Origin: Ruegeria sp. THAF33
Lineage (GTDB): Bacteria; Pseudomonadota; Alphaproteobacteria; Rhodobacterales; Rhodobacteraceae
Reading direction: 5' to 3'
DNA length: 64,000 bases
Assembly (NCBI RefSeq): GCF_009363615.1
Contig: NZ_CP045384.1
Span: forward strand, 3,036,501 to 3,100,500
A program made the position numbers and the translations under genes. Every line of letters begins with the position of its first letter. Position 1 is the stretch's first letter. Of this stretch, positions 36,801-46,175 are shown piece after piece. The notes below the pieces were generated by a model that was given only the letters and a program-made list of their open reading frames with translations, had not been told where the DNA came from and did no database searches.

Positions 36801-39304
36801 GTGTCGCTCAGATCGAAGTCCTTTCGAACCGTCTGATCCACCGCCAGATCGTGGAGGTGCCCGAATGGGAAACTCTGATCCCGATTGAGGTGACCCAGGA
36901 TTGGGGCGCCGGGGCTTATGTCACCGCAACCGTGATCCGCCCAATGGATGTTGCAGCTGGTCGGAACCCCGCGCGGGCGATGGGCGTGGCCCATGCCAGC
37001 ATCGATCCAGGGGACCGCAGACTTTCCGTAACTGTCGATGTGCCCGAGGTCACCGCACCGCGTCAGACGCAAAAAGCCCGTATCAGGGTCGAAAATACCG
37101 TGGACGACGAACCGGTCTGGCTGACGCTGGCCGCCGTCGACCTGGGCATTCTGAACCTCACCGGGTTCAAAAGCCCGGACCCGCAAGGATACTATTTCGG
37201 GCAGCGCCGTCTGGGGGTTGATCTGCGGGATGTCTACGGACGACTGATCAACGGCATGAACGGAGCCATGGGCACAGTGCGCTCGGGCGGCGACAATGAC
37301 AGCGGGATGCGTCGCCAGTCTCCGCCACCGACACAAGACCTGATGGCCGTGTTCAGTGGACCGGTCGAGATCGGCGCGGACGGAGAGGTTGAGATCGACA
37401 TACCCCTTCCTGCCTTCAACGGAACCGTCCGGCTGATGGCCGTCGCGTGGTCGCGCAAATCCGTCGGTCAGGCCGAAGCTGAAATGATCGTCCGCGACCC
37501 GGTGGTCGTCACCGCCAGCCTTCCGCGCTTCCTTGCCCCGGGCGATCAAAGCCGGATGCGTCTTGAGATCGTCCATGCGGATGGCACATCCGGAGAAATG
37601 GCACTTGGCCTGACCGCCTCCAAGGGTTTGGAACTGGGCGCGGCACCGGCCAGCTTTGTGCTGGAGGACGGTGGCAAGGCGGTTTTCGACATCCCGATCA
37701 CGGCCAGCGCCATCGGCGATCCTGAAATCAGCGTATCGATCACCACACCTGATGGGCGCGACCTGTCGCAAACCCTGCGCATGCCGGTGCGGGCCAATGA
37801 CCCGGTGATTGCACAGACGCGGCGTTTTGCCTTGGGCGCAGGCGATAGCTTCCTGTTTTCGCAGGATGTGTTTGACGGGTTCCAGCCGGGTTCGGCCAAG
37901 GCCATCCTGTCCGCCGGAGCGTTGGCCAAATTCGACACGCCCGGTCTGCTGGATCAGCTGAACCGTTACCCTTATGGCTGCACCGAACAGATCACCAGCA
38001 AAGCGCTGCCGTTGCTGTACCTGTCATCCGTTGCGCAAGCCACGGGGCTGGGTGATGGCCCGGTTGTAGATCAACGCATCGCCGATTCGATCCGCAGTAT
38101 CCTGACCCGTCAGGCCGCAAACGGCGCCTTTGGCCTGTGGCGCGCAGACAGCGGGGATTTCTGGCTGGACGCATATGTGACCGATTTCCTGTCCCGTGCC
38201 CGCATTCAGGGGCATCCCGTGCCGGACCGGGCGTTTGCTCAGGCGATGGATAATCTTCGGAACAGGGTCAATTACGCGCCTGATTTCGACGAAGGCGGTC
38301 AGGACATCGCCTATGCCCTGATGGTTCTTGCGCGGGAAGGCGCGGCCTCGATGGGCGATCTGCGCTATTACGCGGATGTCAAAGGGGATGCCTTCGACAC
38401 CCCTCTGGCGGCGGCGCAACTGGGCGCAGCTCTGGCCTCTTACGGCGACCAGACCCGCGCGGATGCGATGTTCAACCGTGCCGCGCGGATGCTGGATCGG
38501 CAACAGAACCAGCAACAGAACGTCTGGCGCGCTGACTACGGCACCCACCTGCGGGATGCAGCGGGCTTGTTGAGCCTTGCCGTGGACGCGGGCAGCGAGG
38601 CGATCGACCGCGATGCTTTGATCCAACGGGTGAGCACGGGCCGCACGCCGCTGTCCACTCAGGAGGCCACGTGGTCATTGCTGGCGGCGCACGCGCTTGT
38701 GTCTGACCCAACGGGATCGGGCTTGATGGTCAACGGGGCCCCGGTTTCCGGTCCGTTCGTGAAAGTTCTGCAATCCGGACAGGCGGACGAGATCAACGTC
38801 ACGGCCGCCGACGGTCAGGCGACGGATATCACCTTGACGGTCACAGGCATCCCTGAGATTCCGCCCGAGGCAGGCGGCACCGGCTATGCAATCGAACGGC
38901 GGTATTACTCGATGGATGGCGATCTGATCGATTCAGACAGCTTTGCCGTGGGTGATCGGTTCGTCACCGTATTGCAAATAACACCGTTCGAAAACGGCGG
39001 CGCGCGGCTGATGGTGAACGATCCACTGGCCGCCGGGATCGAGATTGATAACCCAAGCCTGCTGCGCTCGGGCGATGTCCGCTCGCTGGACTGGCTGGAT
39101 CTGTCCGACGCCACCCATACCGAGTTCCGCTCGGACCGGTTCCTGGCCGCCGTTGATTTGTCCGGTCGTGAAACCGTGACGCTGGCCTACGTGGCGCGCG
39201 CCGTGACACCTGGCGTGTTCCATCATCCGGCGGCCTCGGTCGAGGACATGTACCGCCCACAGAACCGGGCGCGGACATCTACCGGACGGGTCGAGATCCA
39301 GTGA
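33878..39304 (+). CDS. Bacterial alpha-2-macroglobulin with N-terminal PAN/Apple domain
   Basis: A 1808-residue exported protein thought to trap and inhibit attacking proteases. A signal peptide (about 1-24, AVLAQ) lacks a lipobox cysteine, so the protein is probably soluble in the periplasm rather than a lipoprotein like E. coli YfhM. A PAN/Apple-like module with four cysteines follows (about 30-95). The remainder has repeated macroglobulin-type beta domains, the bait-region area and the thioester motif CTEQ (Cys1368) in YPYGCTEQITSKALPLLYLS, with the helical thioester domain after it. AGAGGAG precedes the ATG at 33878. pbpC follows directly, the classic pairing of macroglobulin with a cell-wall repair synthase. 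Confidence 0.93.
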   Translation: MHRFVFISITYIICLLILPAAVLAQSAVPEFRYVTSRDTDFYGSDLDPLFDTDLKSCIQACSANAQCTAFTYNTRSDACFPKSGVNRQEAYQGALSAQKVPSSEQTLTLGKTRAQALSVLSSGDLGHARKQARGLGFLHPAGGYDLRAVLDAARDTGSVAQAMQWTGVAVSLSDSADLWVEYARLLLAMNPSGWNERRDLRNRALNASINGYLRAETPGTQIAALVTLADALEEVERGRDMIPVLRLAEQVQPREDVLTALDKAIGKYGFRVVDSSVESDAAAPRICIEFSESLVKAGVDYDPFVQRDADGLVVQAEDSQLCIDGVAHGQRYRLTLREGLPAASGEALNRSIELTHYVRDRTPSVRFPGRSYVLPKSADAALPVETVNVTELDLTLRRVSDRNLLRAVQQDFFGRPLSEWQEEEFSDQIAQDIWTGTAEVSNQLNQTMTARLPMAEAISDQPAGIYALTARVPGADPYDDPGATQWFVLSDLGISTALGTDGLHVTVRGLSDAAPREGVEVSLVSGANAVIASAQTDETGYARFDPGLTRGKGASAPALVTAAIDDRDFSFLSLIDPAFDLSDRGVEGRAPAGPVDVFLTTDRGAYRAGEVIHVTALSRDGKAQAIEGLPLTSILYRPDGVEYRRSVSDGGVAGGHVFALPVAADVPRGAWKIEIKSDPKGDALSRQTVLVEDFLPERIDFELTLPDAPLRPGDSPPLSIDARYLFRAPGSDLSIDGQVIARPADTVPGYDGYRFGRYDAETSIKSTYFGDTRTDATGHATVAVKIPVLETEGKPIEAEIIARLADGSGRPVERRLTAPVLPPHPVIGVKPLFDEVIPEGTEAAFEIVGLSPELTPIPMHLRWTLNKIETRYQWYQLHGDWNWEPTTRRSRVASGEVDVSSDPLTLTQPVEWGRYELVVQRVDGTYTETAVDFYAGWYQAADASTTPDRLEMSLDRDSYRIGDTAQLRIVPRMAGVAQIEVLSNRLIHRQIVEVPEWETLIPIEVTQDWGAGAYVTATVIRPMDVAAGRNPARAMGVAHASIDPGDRRLSVTVDVPEVTAPRQTQKARIRVENTVDDEPVWLTLAAVDLGILNLTGFKSPDPQGYYFGQRRLGVDLRDVYGRLINGMNGAMGTVRSGGDNDSGMRRQSPPPTQDLMAVFSGPVEIGADGEVEIDIPLPAFNGTVRLMAVAWSRKSVGQAEAEMIVRDPVVVTASLPRFLAPGDQSRMRLEIVHADGTSGEMALGLTASKGLELGAAPASFVLEDGGKAVFDIPITASAIGDPEISVSITTPDGRDLSQTLRMPVRANDPVIAQTRRFALGAGDSFLFSQDVFDGFQPGSAKAILSAGALAKFDTPGLLDQLNRYPYGCTEQITSKALPLLYLSSVAQATGLGDGPVVDQRIADSIRSILTRQAANGAFGLWRADSGDFWLDAYVTDFLSRARIQGHPVPDRAFAQAMDNLRNRVNYAPDFDEGGQDIAYALMVLAREGAASMGDLRYYADVKGDAFDTPLAAAQLGAALASYGDQTRADAMFNRAARMLDRQQNQQQNVWRADYGTHLRDAAGLLSLAVDAGSEAIDRDALIQRVSTGRTPLSTQEATWSLLAAHALVSDPTGSGLMVNGAPVSGPFVKVLQSGQADEINVTAADGQATDITLTVTGIPEIPPEAGGTGYAIERRYYSMDGDLIDSDSFAVGDRFVTVLQITPFENGGARLMVNDPLAAGIEIDNPSLLRSGDVRSLDWLDLSDATHTEFRSDRFLAAVDLSGRETVTLAYVARAVTPGVFHHPAASVEDMYRPQNRARTSTGRVEIQ

Positions 39305-39340
39305 CCGGCCTTGCGCCATACCCTTGTTTGGGCGGTCGAC

Positions 39341-41377
39341 ATGCCTAGGCGGTCGCGGCTCTTGTTTGCGCTGGCCGGAGCACTCTATCTGACGGCACTG
39401 GCACGGGATGGTGTTGACCGCTGGGTCGATGCCACAACGCTGCCTTCCGTTCTGGCTGAAACTTCGGTCGAGATGCGGGACCGGAATGGCGAGCTTTTGC
39501 GGGCGTTTCCAGTCGAGGATGGCATCTGGAGGCTGCGGCCCGGCGCAGTTGACCCGGATTTCATCGCGATGCTGATCCGGTACGAGGATAAACGGTTCTG
39601 GACCCACGCCGGAGTGGACCTCATCGCGATGCTGCGGGCTGCCGGGCAAAGCCTGTGGAACGGGCGTAACGTGTCGGGCGGGTCCACCCTGACCATGCAG
39701 GTGGCGCGGTTGATCGAAGATGGCCCAACCGGGCGCTGGAGCGGGAAATTTCGCCAGATCAGAGTCGCATTGGCGTTGGAGCGGCGTCTGAGCAAACAGC
39801 AAATCCTGAACCTTTATCTGACCCATGCCCCCTATGGTGGCAATCTTGAAGGGCTCCGTGCCGGCGCCCGCGCGTGGTTTGGAAAGGACGCCACGCGGCT
39901 GACGCCCGCGCAAAGCGCCCTGTTGGTTGCGTTGCCGCAATCCCCCGAGGCCCGGCGCCCGGATCGCAAGCCAGAGGCTGCCCGGCAGGCCCGCGACCTG
40001 GTTCTGAACAGGCTGGTGCGCCACACCGTCCTGACCAATGCCCAAGCGCGTGCGGCCATGACCGAACCCCTTCCGGATCGGATGAATCTGTTTCCGCGCT
40101 TTGCACCCCATCTGACTGACCGCGTGAGGCTGCAAGCACCCGCAATCCAGGCCTTCGATCTGACGCTGGATGCCGGATTACAGGCCCGGCTGGAAACCTT
40201 GGTGGCCCAGGCCGCCACCCGCGTCGGACCACGCGTTTCCGGGGCTCTGATCGTGGCCGACCATCGCAGCGGCGAGGTTCTGGCATCGGTTGGATCTGCC
40301 GGGTACCAAGATGCCCGTCAGGGGTTCGTGGATATGACCCGGGCCGTACGGTCACCCGGATCGACCCTGAAACCTCTGGTCTACGGGCTGGCCTTCGATC
40401 AGGGGCTGGCCCATCCCGAGACCCTGATCAGCGACAGCCCCGTGATGTTTGGCCGATACGCACCGCGCAATTTCGACGGCGCCTTCCGTGGCGATGTCCG
40501 GGTGCGGGACGCCCTACAGCTGTCGCTGAACATCCCCGTAGTGCGCCTGACGAATGAGCTGGGGCCAGCTCGGTTGATGACGGCTTTGCGGTTGGCCGGG
40601 TCAGAGCCACGTCTGAATGGCGCAACACCCGGATTGGCGATTTCTTTGGGTGGCGTGGGGTTGAGCCTGCACGATCTGGTACAGGTTTACACCACTCTGG
40701 CAGCTGGCGGTACAGGCCCGATCCTGCATCATGACGTTCTGGCAGACGCCCGGCGCACCCGGCGCGTTCTGTCGGAAACCTCGGCCTGGCAGGTTTCGGA
40801 CATTCTGGCCGGGCTTGCGCCACCGGCAGGTGGTGCGACAGGGGCGCTGGCCTACAAGACCGGCACGTCTTATGGCCACCGCGATGCCTGGGCCATCGGC
40901 TTTGACGGGCAGCACGTCATAGGGGTCTGGCTGGGCCGCGCCGATGGAACGCCTGTTCCCGGTGCATTCGGGGGCGACCTTGCCGCACCCCTGTTGGCCG
41001 AGGCTTTCAACCTGTTGAAACCCGAGCTCACGCCCCTGCGCCCGCCGCCGCCTTCGACCCTGCTGGTGGGTGCTGCTCAATTGCCCCAACCCTTGCAGCG
41101 TTTCCGCCCCCGCACGGCTGTATTCGACAATGACCCGTCCGCACCAGACTTGCTGTTTCCGCCCGATAATTCCGTGTTAGAGACGTTTGGGGCACCTCTG
41201 ACAGTCAAACTGCGCGGGGGTGTCGGGCCGTTTTCAGTGCTGGCAGACGGTGTACCCCTGCTGACCGGGCAGCGACACCGAGAGTTCGAAATCCCAAATC
41301 CCGGGGCCGGTTTCACTTCGCTTGTAGTGGTGGATGCGCAAGGTCAATCCGACCGGGCATCCATCCGGATCGACTAA
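39341..41377 (+). CDS. pbpC: Penicillin-binding protein 1C
   Basis: Bifunctional peptidoglycan synthase anchored in the inner membrane. About 678 residues: an N-terminal membrane helix (LLFALAGALYLTAL), a glycosyltransferase domain with EDKRFWTHAGVD and GGSTLTMQVAR, a transpeptidase domain with the active-site SPGSTLKP, SLN and KTGTSYG, and a C-terminal beta domain (BiPBP_C type). The ATG at 41 bases after the upstream gene's stop region is chosen; a TTG at 39311, seven bases after the alpha-2-macroglobulin stop, is a possible alternative start. It is in operon with the macroglobulin gene, and its stop shares CTAA with the convergent gene's stop. Confidence 0.94.
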   Translation: MPRRSRLLFALAGALYLTALARDGVDRWVDATTLPSVLAETSVEMRDRNGELLRAFPVEDGIWRLRPGAVDPDFIAMLIRYEDKRFWTHAGVDLIAMLRAAGQSLWNGRNVSGGSTLTMQVARLIEDGPTGRWSGKFRQIRVALALERRLSKQQILNLYLTHAPYGGNLEGLRAGARAWFGKDATRLTPAQSALLVALPQSPEARRPDRKPEAARQARDLVLNRLVRHTVLTNAQARAAMTEPLPDRMNLFPRFAPHLTDRVRLQAPAIQAFDLTLDAGLQARLETLVAQAATRVGPRVSGALIVADHRSGEVLASVGSAGYQDARQGFVDMTRAVRSPGSTLKPLVYGLAFDQGLAHPETLISDSPVMFGRYAPRNFDGAFRGDVRVRDALQLSLNIPVVRLTNELGPARLMTALRLAGSEPRLNGATPGLAISLGGVGLSLHDLVQVYTTLAAGGTGPILHHDVLADARRTRRVLSETSAWQVSDILAGLAPPAGGATGALAYKTGTSYGHRDAWAIGFDGQHVIGVWLGRADGTPVPGAFGGDLAAPLLAEAFNLLKPELTPLRPPPPSTLLVGAAQLPQPLQRFRPRTAVFDNDPSAPDLLFPPDNSVLETFGAPLTVKLRGGVGPFSVLADGVPLLTGQRHREFEIPNPGAGFTSLVVVDAQGQSDRASIRID

Positions 41378-43416
41378 CGTCGCCCCTCGCGCAGCCAACC
41401 GCCCAGAAGGAACCCACCGGCCAACATCAAAACCAGCCAAGGCGGAAGCAGACCCGCTTGCGTAACGTCTCGTGTCTCATAGGCATTTCGCGGCGTCAGA
41501 CCGATCCAGCCCCGGCCTGCTGCCGGACGCCCGGTGCGCACGTTGCGGATCGACGGTAAACCGTCCTCCAAGCGGATTACGCCACCCCGCATACTGGCCA
41601 GAACTGGCTCGAGAACATCGCCGGTTGCGATGGTGCGTTCAAACTCCTTCGGTGCGGCGGGGCCAAGGCCAATCACGGCCATGTGGTCGCCTTCCTGCAA
41701 ACGGTAAAGACCAATCTCGGGCCCATAGTATTGCGCTTCGAACCGCCCCGGAGAGACCTCTTGCAAGGTGATTTCCAGCGTTTCCCCGTTCGGGCGCGTC
41801 ACAGTCACCGGACCCACATCATCCCCAAGCGTCTGTCGAATGATGCGCATGGACTGCCCGTTGGCTTCGGCCCACAGCGCCTCCTCCTCGAGTTCGGGTT
41901 CCTTCATCATCCAATGGGCCAACCTGCGCAAAAGCTCCAGTTGCGGGCCGCCACCCTCAAAGCCACGGCTCCACAGCCAGGCATGGTCCGATGCCAGCAT
42001 CGCAACACGCCCTTCTCCCACTCGGTCCAGAACCAGCAGGGGGCGTTCGTCAATGCCCGTCATCAGAACCTCGCCCGAGCGATGGTTCACATCGATCTGG
42101 CGCAACCAGGCCCCCCAATCCTCGGAATCGCCCAGATTTGTTGTCACCGGATGGCGCTGACCCAACTCGCTGACCTTCGGAACAAAGCGTTCCTCGAAGA
42201 CACGCGCGGAAGGTTGCGCCGGCAGGATCGGCGCCAGCGGCGACCGGAAAATGCTGTCAGCTCCGGCGAAATCGGGACCGGCCGCAATCAGAACCGCGCC
42301 GCCGTCATTGATATAACTGGTGACGTTGTCCAGATAGATCGCAGGCAGGATGCCGCGCCGCTTGTAGCGGTCGAATATGATCAGATCGAAATCGTTGATC
42401 TTTTCCAGAAACAACTCGCGGGTCGGGAAGGCGATCAAAGACAATTCGTCCACCGGCACGCCGTCTTGCTTCTCGGGCGGGCGCAGGATGGTGAAATGCA
42501 CCAGATCGACCGAGCTGTCGGATTTCAGCAGGTTGCGCCATGTGCGCCCGCCCGGATGAGGTTCACCCGAGACCAGCAGAACGCGCAGGCGATCCCGAAC
42601 GCCGTTCATCTGGATCAGCGCGGTGTTGTTGCGGTCGGTCAACTCGCCTTCGGCCAGGGGCACGGAAAACTGGATCACGTTGCGCCCGCCATGAGGCAGG
42701 GTGACAGGCAGTTCGACATCCCGACCGATTGGAATACTCAGTTGCTGAGGCTCACCACCATCCACGGAAATCTCCAACGGCGCTGTCGCGGCACCCGCGG
42801 GTGCTGCTCCGCTGTCCTCAACCCGCAGGGTCAAAGTCACCGATTCACCGATGATGGCAAAAGCAGGCGCATTTCGGACGATAAGCCTGCGATCCCAGTC
42901 GTCCGCACGCCCGGTTTGCAGCAGATGCATCGGCGCCGGCAATTCCGGGGCCTGATCGGCATCGTGCACGATCCCGTCCGATACCACCAGAATGCCTGCG
43001 ATGCGCGCACGCGGTTCCTCGGCCAGGGCCTCATTCAGGGCGGCCATGACCTGCGTGCCCTCATCCCCGTCACCGTCGCCGACCCGAATGCGGCGCAGTT
43101 CCGTATTGTCCCGCGCCTCGATCTCGGCGGCCAGATCTTCGGCGGCCTGCACCGTTTGTTCGGCCCGGTCCGAAAGTGACTGGCTGGCGCTTTCATCCTC
43201 GATCATCAAAACGATATCCGTCAGCGGCGCGCGGTCCTCGACTTGATAGACCGGACCGGACAGTGCCGCGACGACAACCAGGGCCGCCAATCCCCGCAGG
43301 GCCCAGCCCGACAAACCGCGCCACAAGGCCAGAGCTACTCCGACAGTGGCAATCGCCCCCACAGCAGCCAAAAGCGGCCACGGGATCAGCGGGTCGAATA
43401 TGACGGTTCCGGTCAT
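41374..43416 (-). CDS. Membrane protein with glutamine-amidotransferase-like domain, last gene of MoxR operon
   Basis: A 680-residue inner-membrane protein: two N-terminal membrane helices, a region with a vWA-like strand (LTDIVLMIEDESASQSLSD), a central periplasmic domain, a class I glutamine-amidotransferase-like domain (RVLLVSGEPHPGGRTW through GAVLIAAGPDFAG, without an obvious catalytic Cys) and one C-terminal helix. Proteins like this usually close MoxR-DUF58-BatA operons in alphaproteobacteria. Its ATG overlaps the previous stop by four bases. A catalytic role is doubtful; envelope protein assembly or chaperoning is suggested by context only. Confidence 0.75.
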   Translation of the reverse strand: MTGTVIFDPLIPWPLLAAVGAIATVGVALALWRGLSGWALRGLAALVVVAALSGPVYQVEDRAPLTDIVLMIEDESASQSLSDRAEQTVQAAEDLAAEIEARDNTELRRIRVGDGDGDEGTQVMAALNEALAEEPRARIAGILVVSDGIVHDADQAPELPAPMHLLQTGRADDWDRRLIVRNAPAFAIIGESVTLTLRVEDSGAAPAGAATAPLEISVDGGEPQQLSIPIGRDVELPVTLPHGGRNVIQFSVPLAEGELTDRNNTALIQMNGVRDRLRVLLVSGEPHPGGRTWRNLLKSDSSVDLVHFTILRPPEKQDGVPVDELSLIAFPTRELFLEKINDFDLIIFDRYKRRGILPAIYLDNVTSYINDGGAVLIAAGPDFAGADSIFRSPLAPILPAQPSARVFEERFVPKVSELGQRHPVTTNLGDSEDWGAWLRQIDVNHRSGEVLMTGIDERPLLVLDRVGEGRVAMLASDHAWLWSRGFEGGGPQLELLRRLAHWMMKEPELEEEALWAEANGQSMRIIRQTLGDDVGPVTVTRPNGETLEITLQEVSPGRFEAQYYGPEIGLYRLQEGDHMAVIGLGPAAPKEFERTIATGDVLEPVLASMRGGVIRLEDGLPSIRNVRTGRPAAGRGWIGLTPRNAYETRDVTQAGLLPPWLVLMLAGGFLLGGWLREGRR

Positions 43417-46175
43417 TGTCCCAACCTGTCCAAAAGGGCGGGCACGTGGACCTGATCGGATTTGTAATTCCCGGTCAGCACGTGCATCACGAGATTGACG
43501 CCAAAACGATTGGCCAGTTCGCGTTGCCGTTCCCCGGCATACCCACGACCGACAGGCAAAAGGGCCTGGCCGTTGCGATCCACGGCCCAGGCCCCGGCCC
43601 AGTCATTGCCGCCGATAACCACCGGTGTCACGTTGTCATTGAGGTTTCGGAAAGGCATCCCTTCGATCTGTTCTGCATCCCCGGGTGCAGCTTCGACCCA
43701 GACTTCTGCGCCGGAATAGCGGCCCGGGAAATCCTGGAGCAAATAGAATGTTCTGGTCAGGACGTGATCGCGGGGAATCGGCTCTAATGCAGGGATATTC
43801 AACGGTCCGGCCAGTTGCTGCAACTTGCGGCCATTCGGACTGGATGCGCCGAAACCGGCAATATCCGCATCGCGCGTATCAAACAGGATCATCCCACCCG
43901 AACGCAAATAGGCGTTCAGTTTGATATACGCCTCGGCCGAAGGTTGCGGCTGGTTCGGCGTAATGGGCCAGTAGAGAAGCGGAAAGAATGCCAGCTCGTC
44001 TCGTTCCAGATCAACGCCGATTGGGTCCGCCGGTTCGACAGAGGTGCGAAAGAACAGGGTTTGCGCCAAGCCCCGCAATCCGGCCTCGGCAATATCGTCC
44101 ACCTGCGTCTCACCGGTCAGCACATGCGCCAGCACAAGCTCGTGCGTTGCGGCAAGGGCAAATTCGGTATCCTCCGGCGTCTGCGCCTGTACGTCCGGCA
44201 CCAGCAGAAAAGCGGCCAGCGCGGCAGCCGCCGTTCGCGCCAGACCCAGCCTGCCCGACAAGGCCAGCGAGGCAATCACGTCAACCGTCAGCAAGATCAT
44301 TGCGAGGCTTAGTAACAGGCCACCAAGCGGGGTTTCCGTGCTGACCTCCTGCCCTTTGATCGGCACATTGGCGGGCCAGGTCACCGGGCGCAGCTCGGTT
44401 TCTTCCGAGACCACGTTCAATGCCAGCTTCTGCTTTCCGCTTTCATAGAGACCCGGACGCAAATCTGGCCCGATCCGGCCCGAGATCAGCTGAACGCCAT
44501 CCACACCGGCCAGGGTTCCGGCATCTGACAGGGCGCCAAACCCGTCCATAATCTGAACCGGCTCCCACGTGGTGCCTTGCAGTTGCGATTCTTGCCGCGA
44601 CTTGGCCGCCGAAGCCACGGCCAAACGATCCAGCATCTCGACGAACAGGCCCGACAACGGCAGGCTGGACCATTCGGCATCCGCAGTGACGTGAAACAGC
44701 ACCACCTGCCCAAGCCCCAAAGCCTTGCGTGTCACCAACGGAGTTCCGTCGGACAGCGAAGCAATCACGCGATCCGCCAAGTTAGGGTCTGGTTGCGCCA
44801 TGACTTGGGTCGAAACAACCACGTCCTTTGGGATATCCAGGCCAAAAAACGGAGAGCTCTCGGGGAATGGAGCCAGCGTCTTGGCTTCGCCCCAGCTCAT
44901 CGCACCGCCGACGGATCGCCCACCGCTGCGCAGCCGCGCCGGCAACAGGGTGTCTTCGGTATCCCTGCCCAGATCGCTGGCCGCCATGCGTGGACCGGCA
45001 AAACGCAGCAGAAGCCCGCCCTGTTCGACCCATTCGATCAAAGCGGCCTCTTCCGGCTCCGACATCTGCGCCACGTCCGACAGGACGATCACATCCGGGT
45101 TGGCGGGCAGAACCTCAAGCAGGCCGCCATCGACAAAATCCGCGGTCGGGACCAGGACCTGCGTCAGGTAATGCAGGGGTGACAACAGCTCCAGCCCTTC
45201 ACGGTTGCGGGTTCCGGCAATCAGCGCAACCTCGCGCCGGCGCAGACTGTCATCGGTCAAAGTCACGGCCCCGGCGGACCTTTGGCCCTGTATTTCAAAC
45301 CGCGTGATACGGGCGCGCAATTCCGACGGCAGCGCCAGATCGGCCTGCGCCGTGGTTTCGCCGGCTTCAAAGGTCAGGTCGACCGAATGCAGCACCCGGG
45401 CCGTGCCCGCCGGATCACGGCCTTGCGCCAATACCGTCACGCGGTCTTCCGGTCCGAGGCCCGCGCGCTGGACCGTCAATTGGATCAGCCCGTCCTGATA
45501 GGCCGCAGGCCGGATCGCAACGGGCCGGGAGGCCGCCTGATAGACCGTCACATCTCCGCGCGCCTGAAGGCTGGACACCAGTTCAGCGTGGTCTGCATAG
45601 TCCAGCCTGTCACTGAACCAATGGGTATCAAATCCGCCGTCAACGGCGTTCAACGCGGCAATGGTCTGAGCAATCTGATCTGCATTCGGCTGCCAGGGGT
45701 TCGGGGTCAGCCCAGGCAAACGCCCGCGCCACGCTTCCGCAGCCTGAAATACCGGTGTTTCAGGTTCTGTCAGGCGCAAAATTGCAACCGTTCGGCCCGC
45801 GCGCCCGGCCTCCGACAGTTGCGTGTCGATTTGGTCAAGTGTCGCCGGCCAGCGCGCGGCTCCGGCCCAACTGGCGTCCAGCACCAGCAGCAGCGGCCCG
45901 GTTCCGGTTTCATCCCGTGACGGGTTCAGAACCGGCCCTGCCAGCCCGATGATGATCGCAGCCGCCGCCAGCATCCGCAGCAGCAGCAGCCACCATGGGG
46001 TGCGGTCGGATACGCTTTCGTCATCTTTCAGGCCCAACAGCAGCGTGACCGCCGGGAACAAGCGGCGGATCGGTGCCGGCGGAACCGCGCGCAGGATCAG
46101 CCACAGGATCGGCAGAGTCAGAAGACCCAGCAACACCCATGGCGCGGTAAAGCCGATGCCCGCCAGAACCGTCAT
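43413..46175 (-). CDS. BatA-type/DUF4159 membrane protein
   Basis: A 920-residue inner-membrane protein. It begins with the BatA N-terminal double helix (TAPWVLLGLLTLPILWLILR, then RMLAAAAIIIGLAGPVL), followed by a vWA-like domain (LLLVLDASWAGA) and a long soluble part, a membrane helix pair near 640-690, and a C-terminal DUF4159 domain (LAFFPLLYWPI, GGMILFDTRD, FPGRYSGAEVWVE). The start at 46175 overlaps the DUF58 stop (ATGA); an in-frame start 33 codons upstream is rejected because it lies inside the upstream gene. Third of four coupled genes. Confidence 0.82.
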   Translation of the reverse strand: MTVLAGIGFTAPWVLLGLLTLPILWLILRAVPPAPIRRLFPAVTLLLGLKDDESVSDRTPWWLLLLRMLAAAAIIIGLAGPVLNPSRDETGTGPLLLVLDASWAGAARWPATLDQIDTQLSEAGRAGRTVAILRLTEPETPVFQAAEAWRGRLPGLTPNPWQPNADQIAQTIAALNAVDGGFDTHWFSDRLDYADHAELVSSLQARGDVTVYQAASRPVAIRPAAYQDGLIQLTVQRAGLGPEDRVTVLAQGRDPAGTARVLHSVDLTFEAGETTAQADLALPSELRARITRFEIQGQRSAGAVTLTDDSLRRREVALIAGTRNREGLELLSPLHYLTQVLVPTADFVDGGLLEVLPANPDVIVLSDVAQMSEPEEAALIEWVEQGGLLLRFAGPRMAASDLGRDTEDTLLPARLRSGGRSVGGAMSWGEAKTLAPFPESSPFFGLDIPKDVVVSTQVMAQPDPNLADRVIASLSDGTPLVTRKALGLGQVVLFHVTADAEWSSLPLSGLFVEMLDRLAVASAAKSRQESQLQGTTWEPVQIMDGFGALSDAGTLAGVDGVQLISGRIGPDLRPGLYESGKQKLALNVVSEETELRPVTWPANVPIKGQEVSTETPLGGLLLSLAMILLTVDVIASLALSGRLGLARTAAAALAAFLLVPDVQAQTPEDTEFALAATHELVLAHVLTGETQVDDIAEAGLRGLAQTLFFRTSVEPADPIGVDLERDELAFFPLLYWPITPNQPQPSAEAYIKLNAYLRSGGMILFDTRDADIAGFGASSPNGRKLQQLAGPLNIPALEPIPRDHVLTRTFYLLQDFPGRYSGAEVWVEAAPGDAEQIEGMPFRNLNDNVTPVVIGGNDWAGAWAVDRNGQALLPVGRGYAGERQRELANRFGVNLVMHVLTGNYKSDQVHVPALLDRLGQ

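Noticed and set aside
36299..40135. Long minus-strand frames opposite the alpha-2-macroglobulin and pbpC genes
   Set aside because: They are shadows of clear plus-strand genes with thioester and penicillin-binding motifs.
41683..43179. 498-residue plus-strand frame opposite the last MoxR-operon gene
   Set aside because: The minus-strand gene has coupled start overlaps and membrane topology; the plus frame is Gln/Arg/His-rich with no motif or ribosome binding site.
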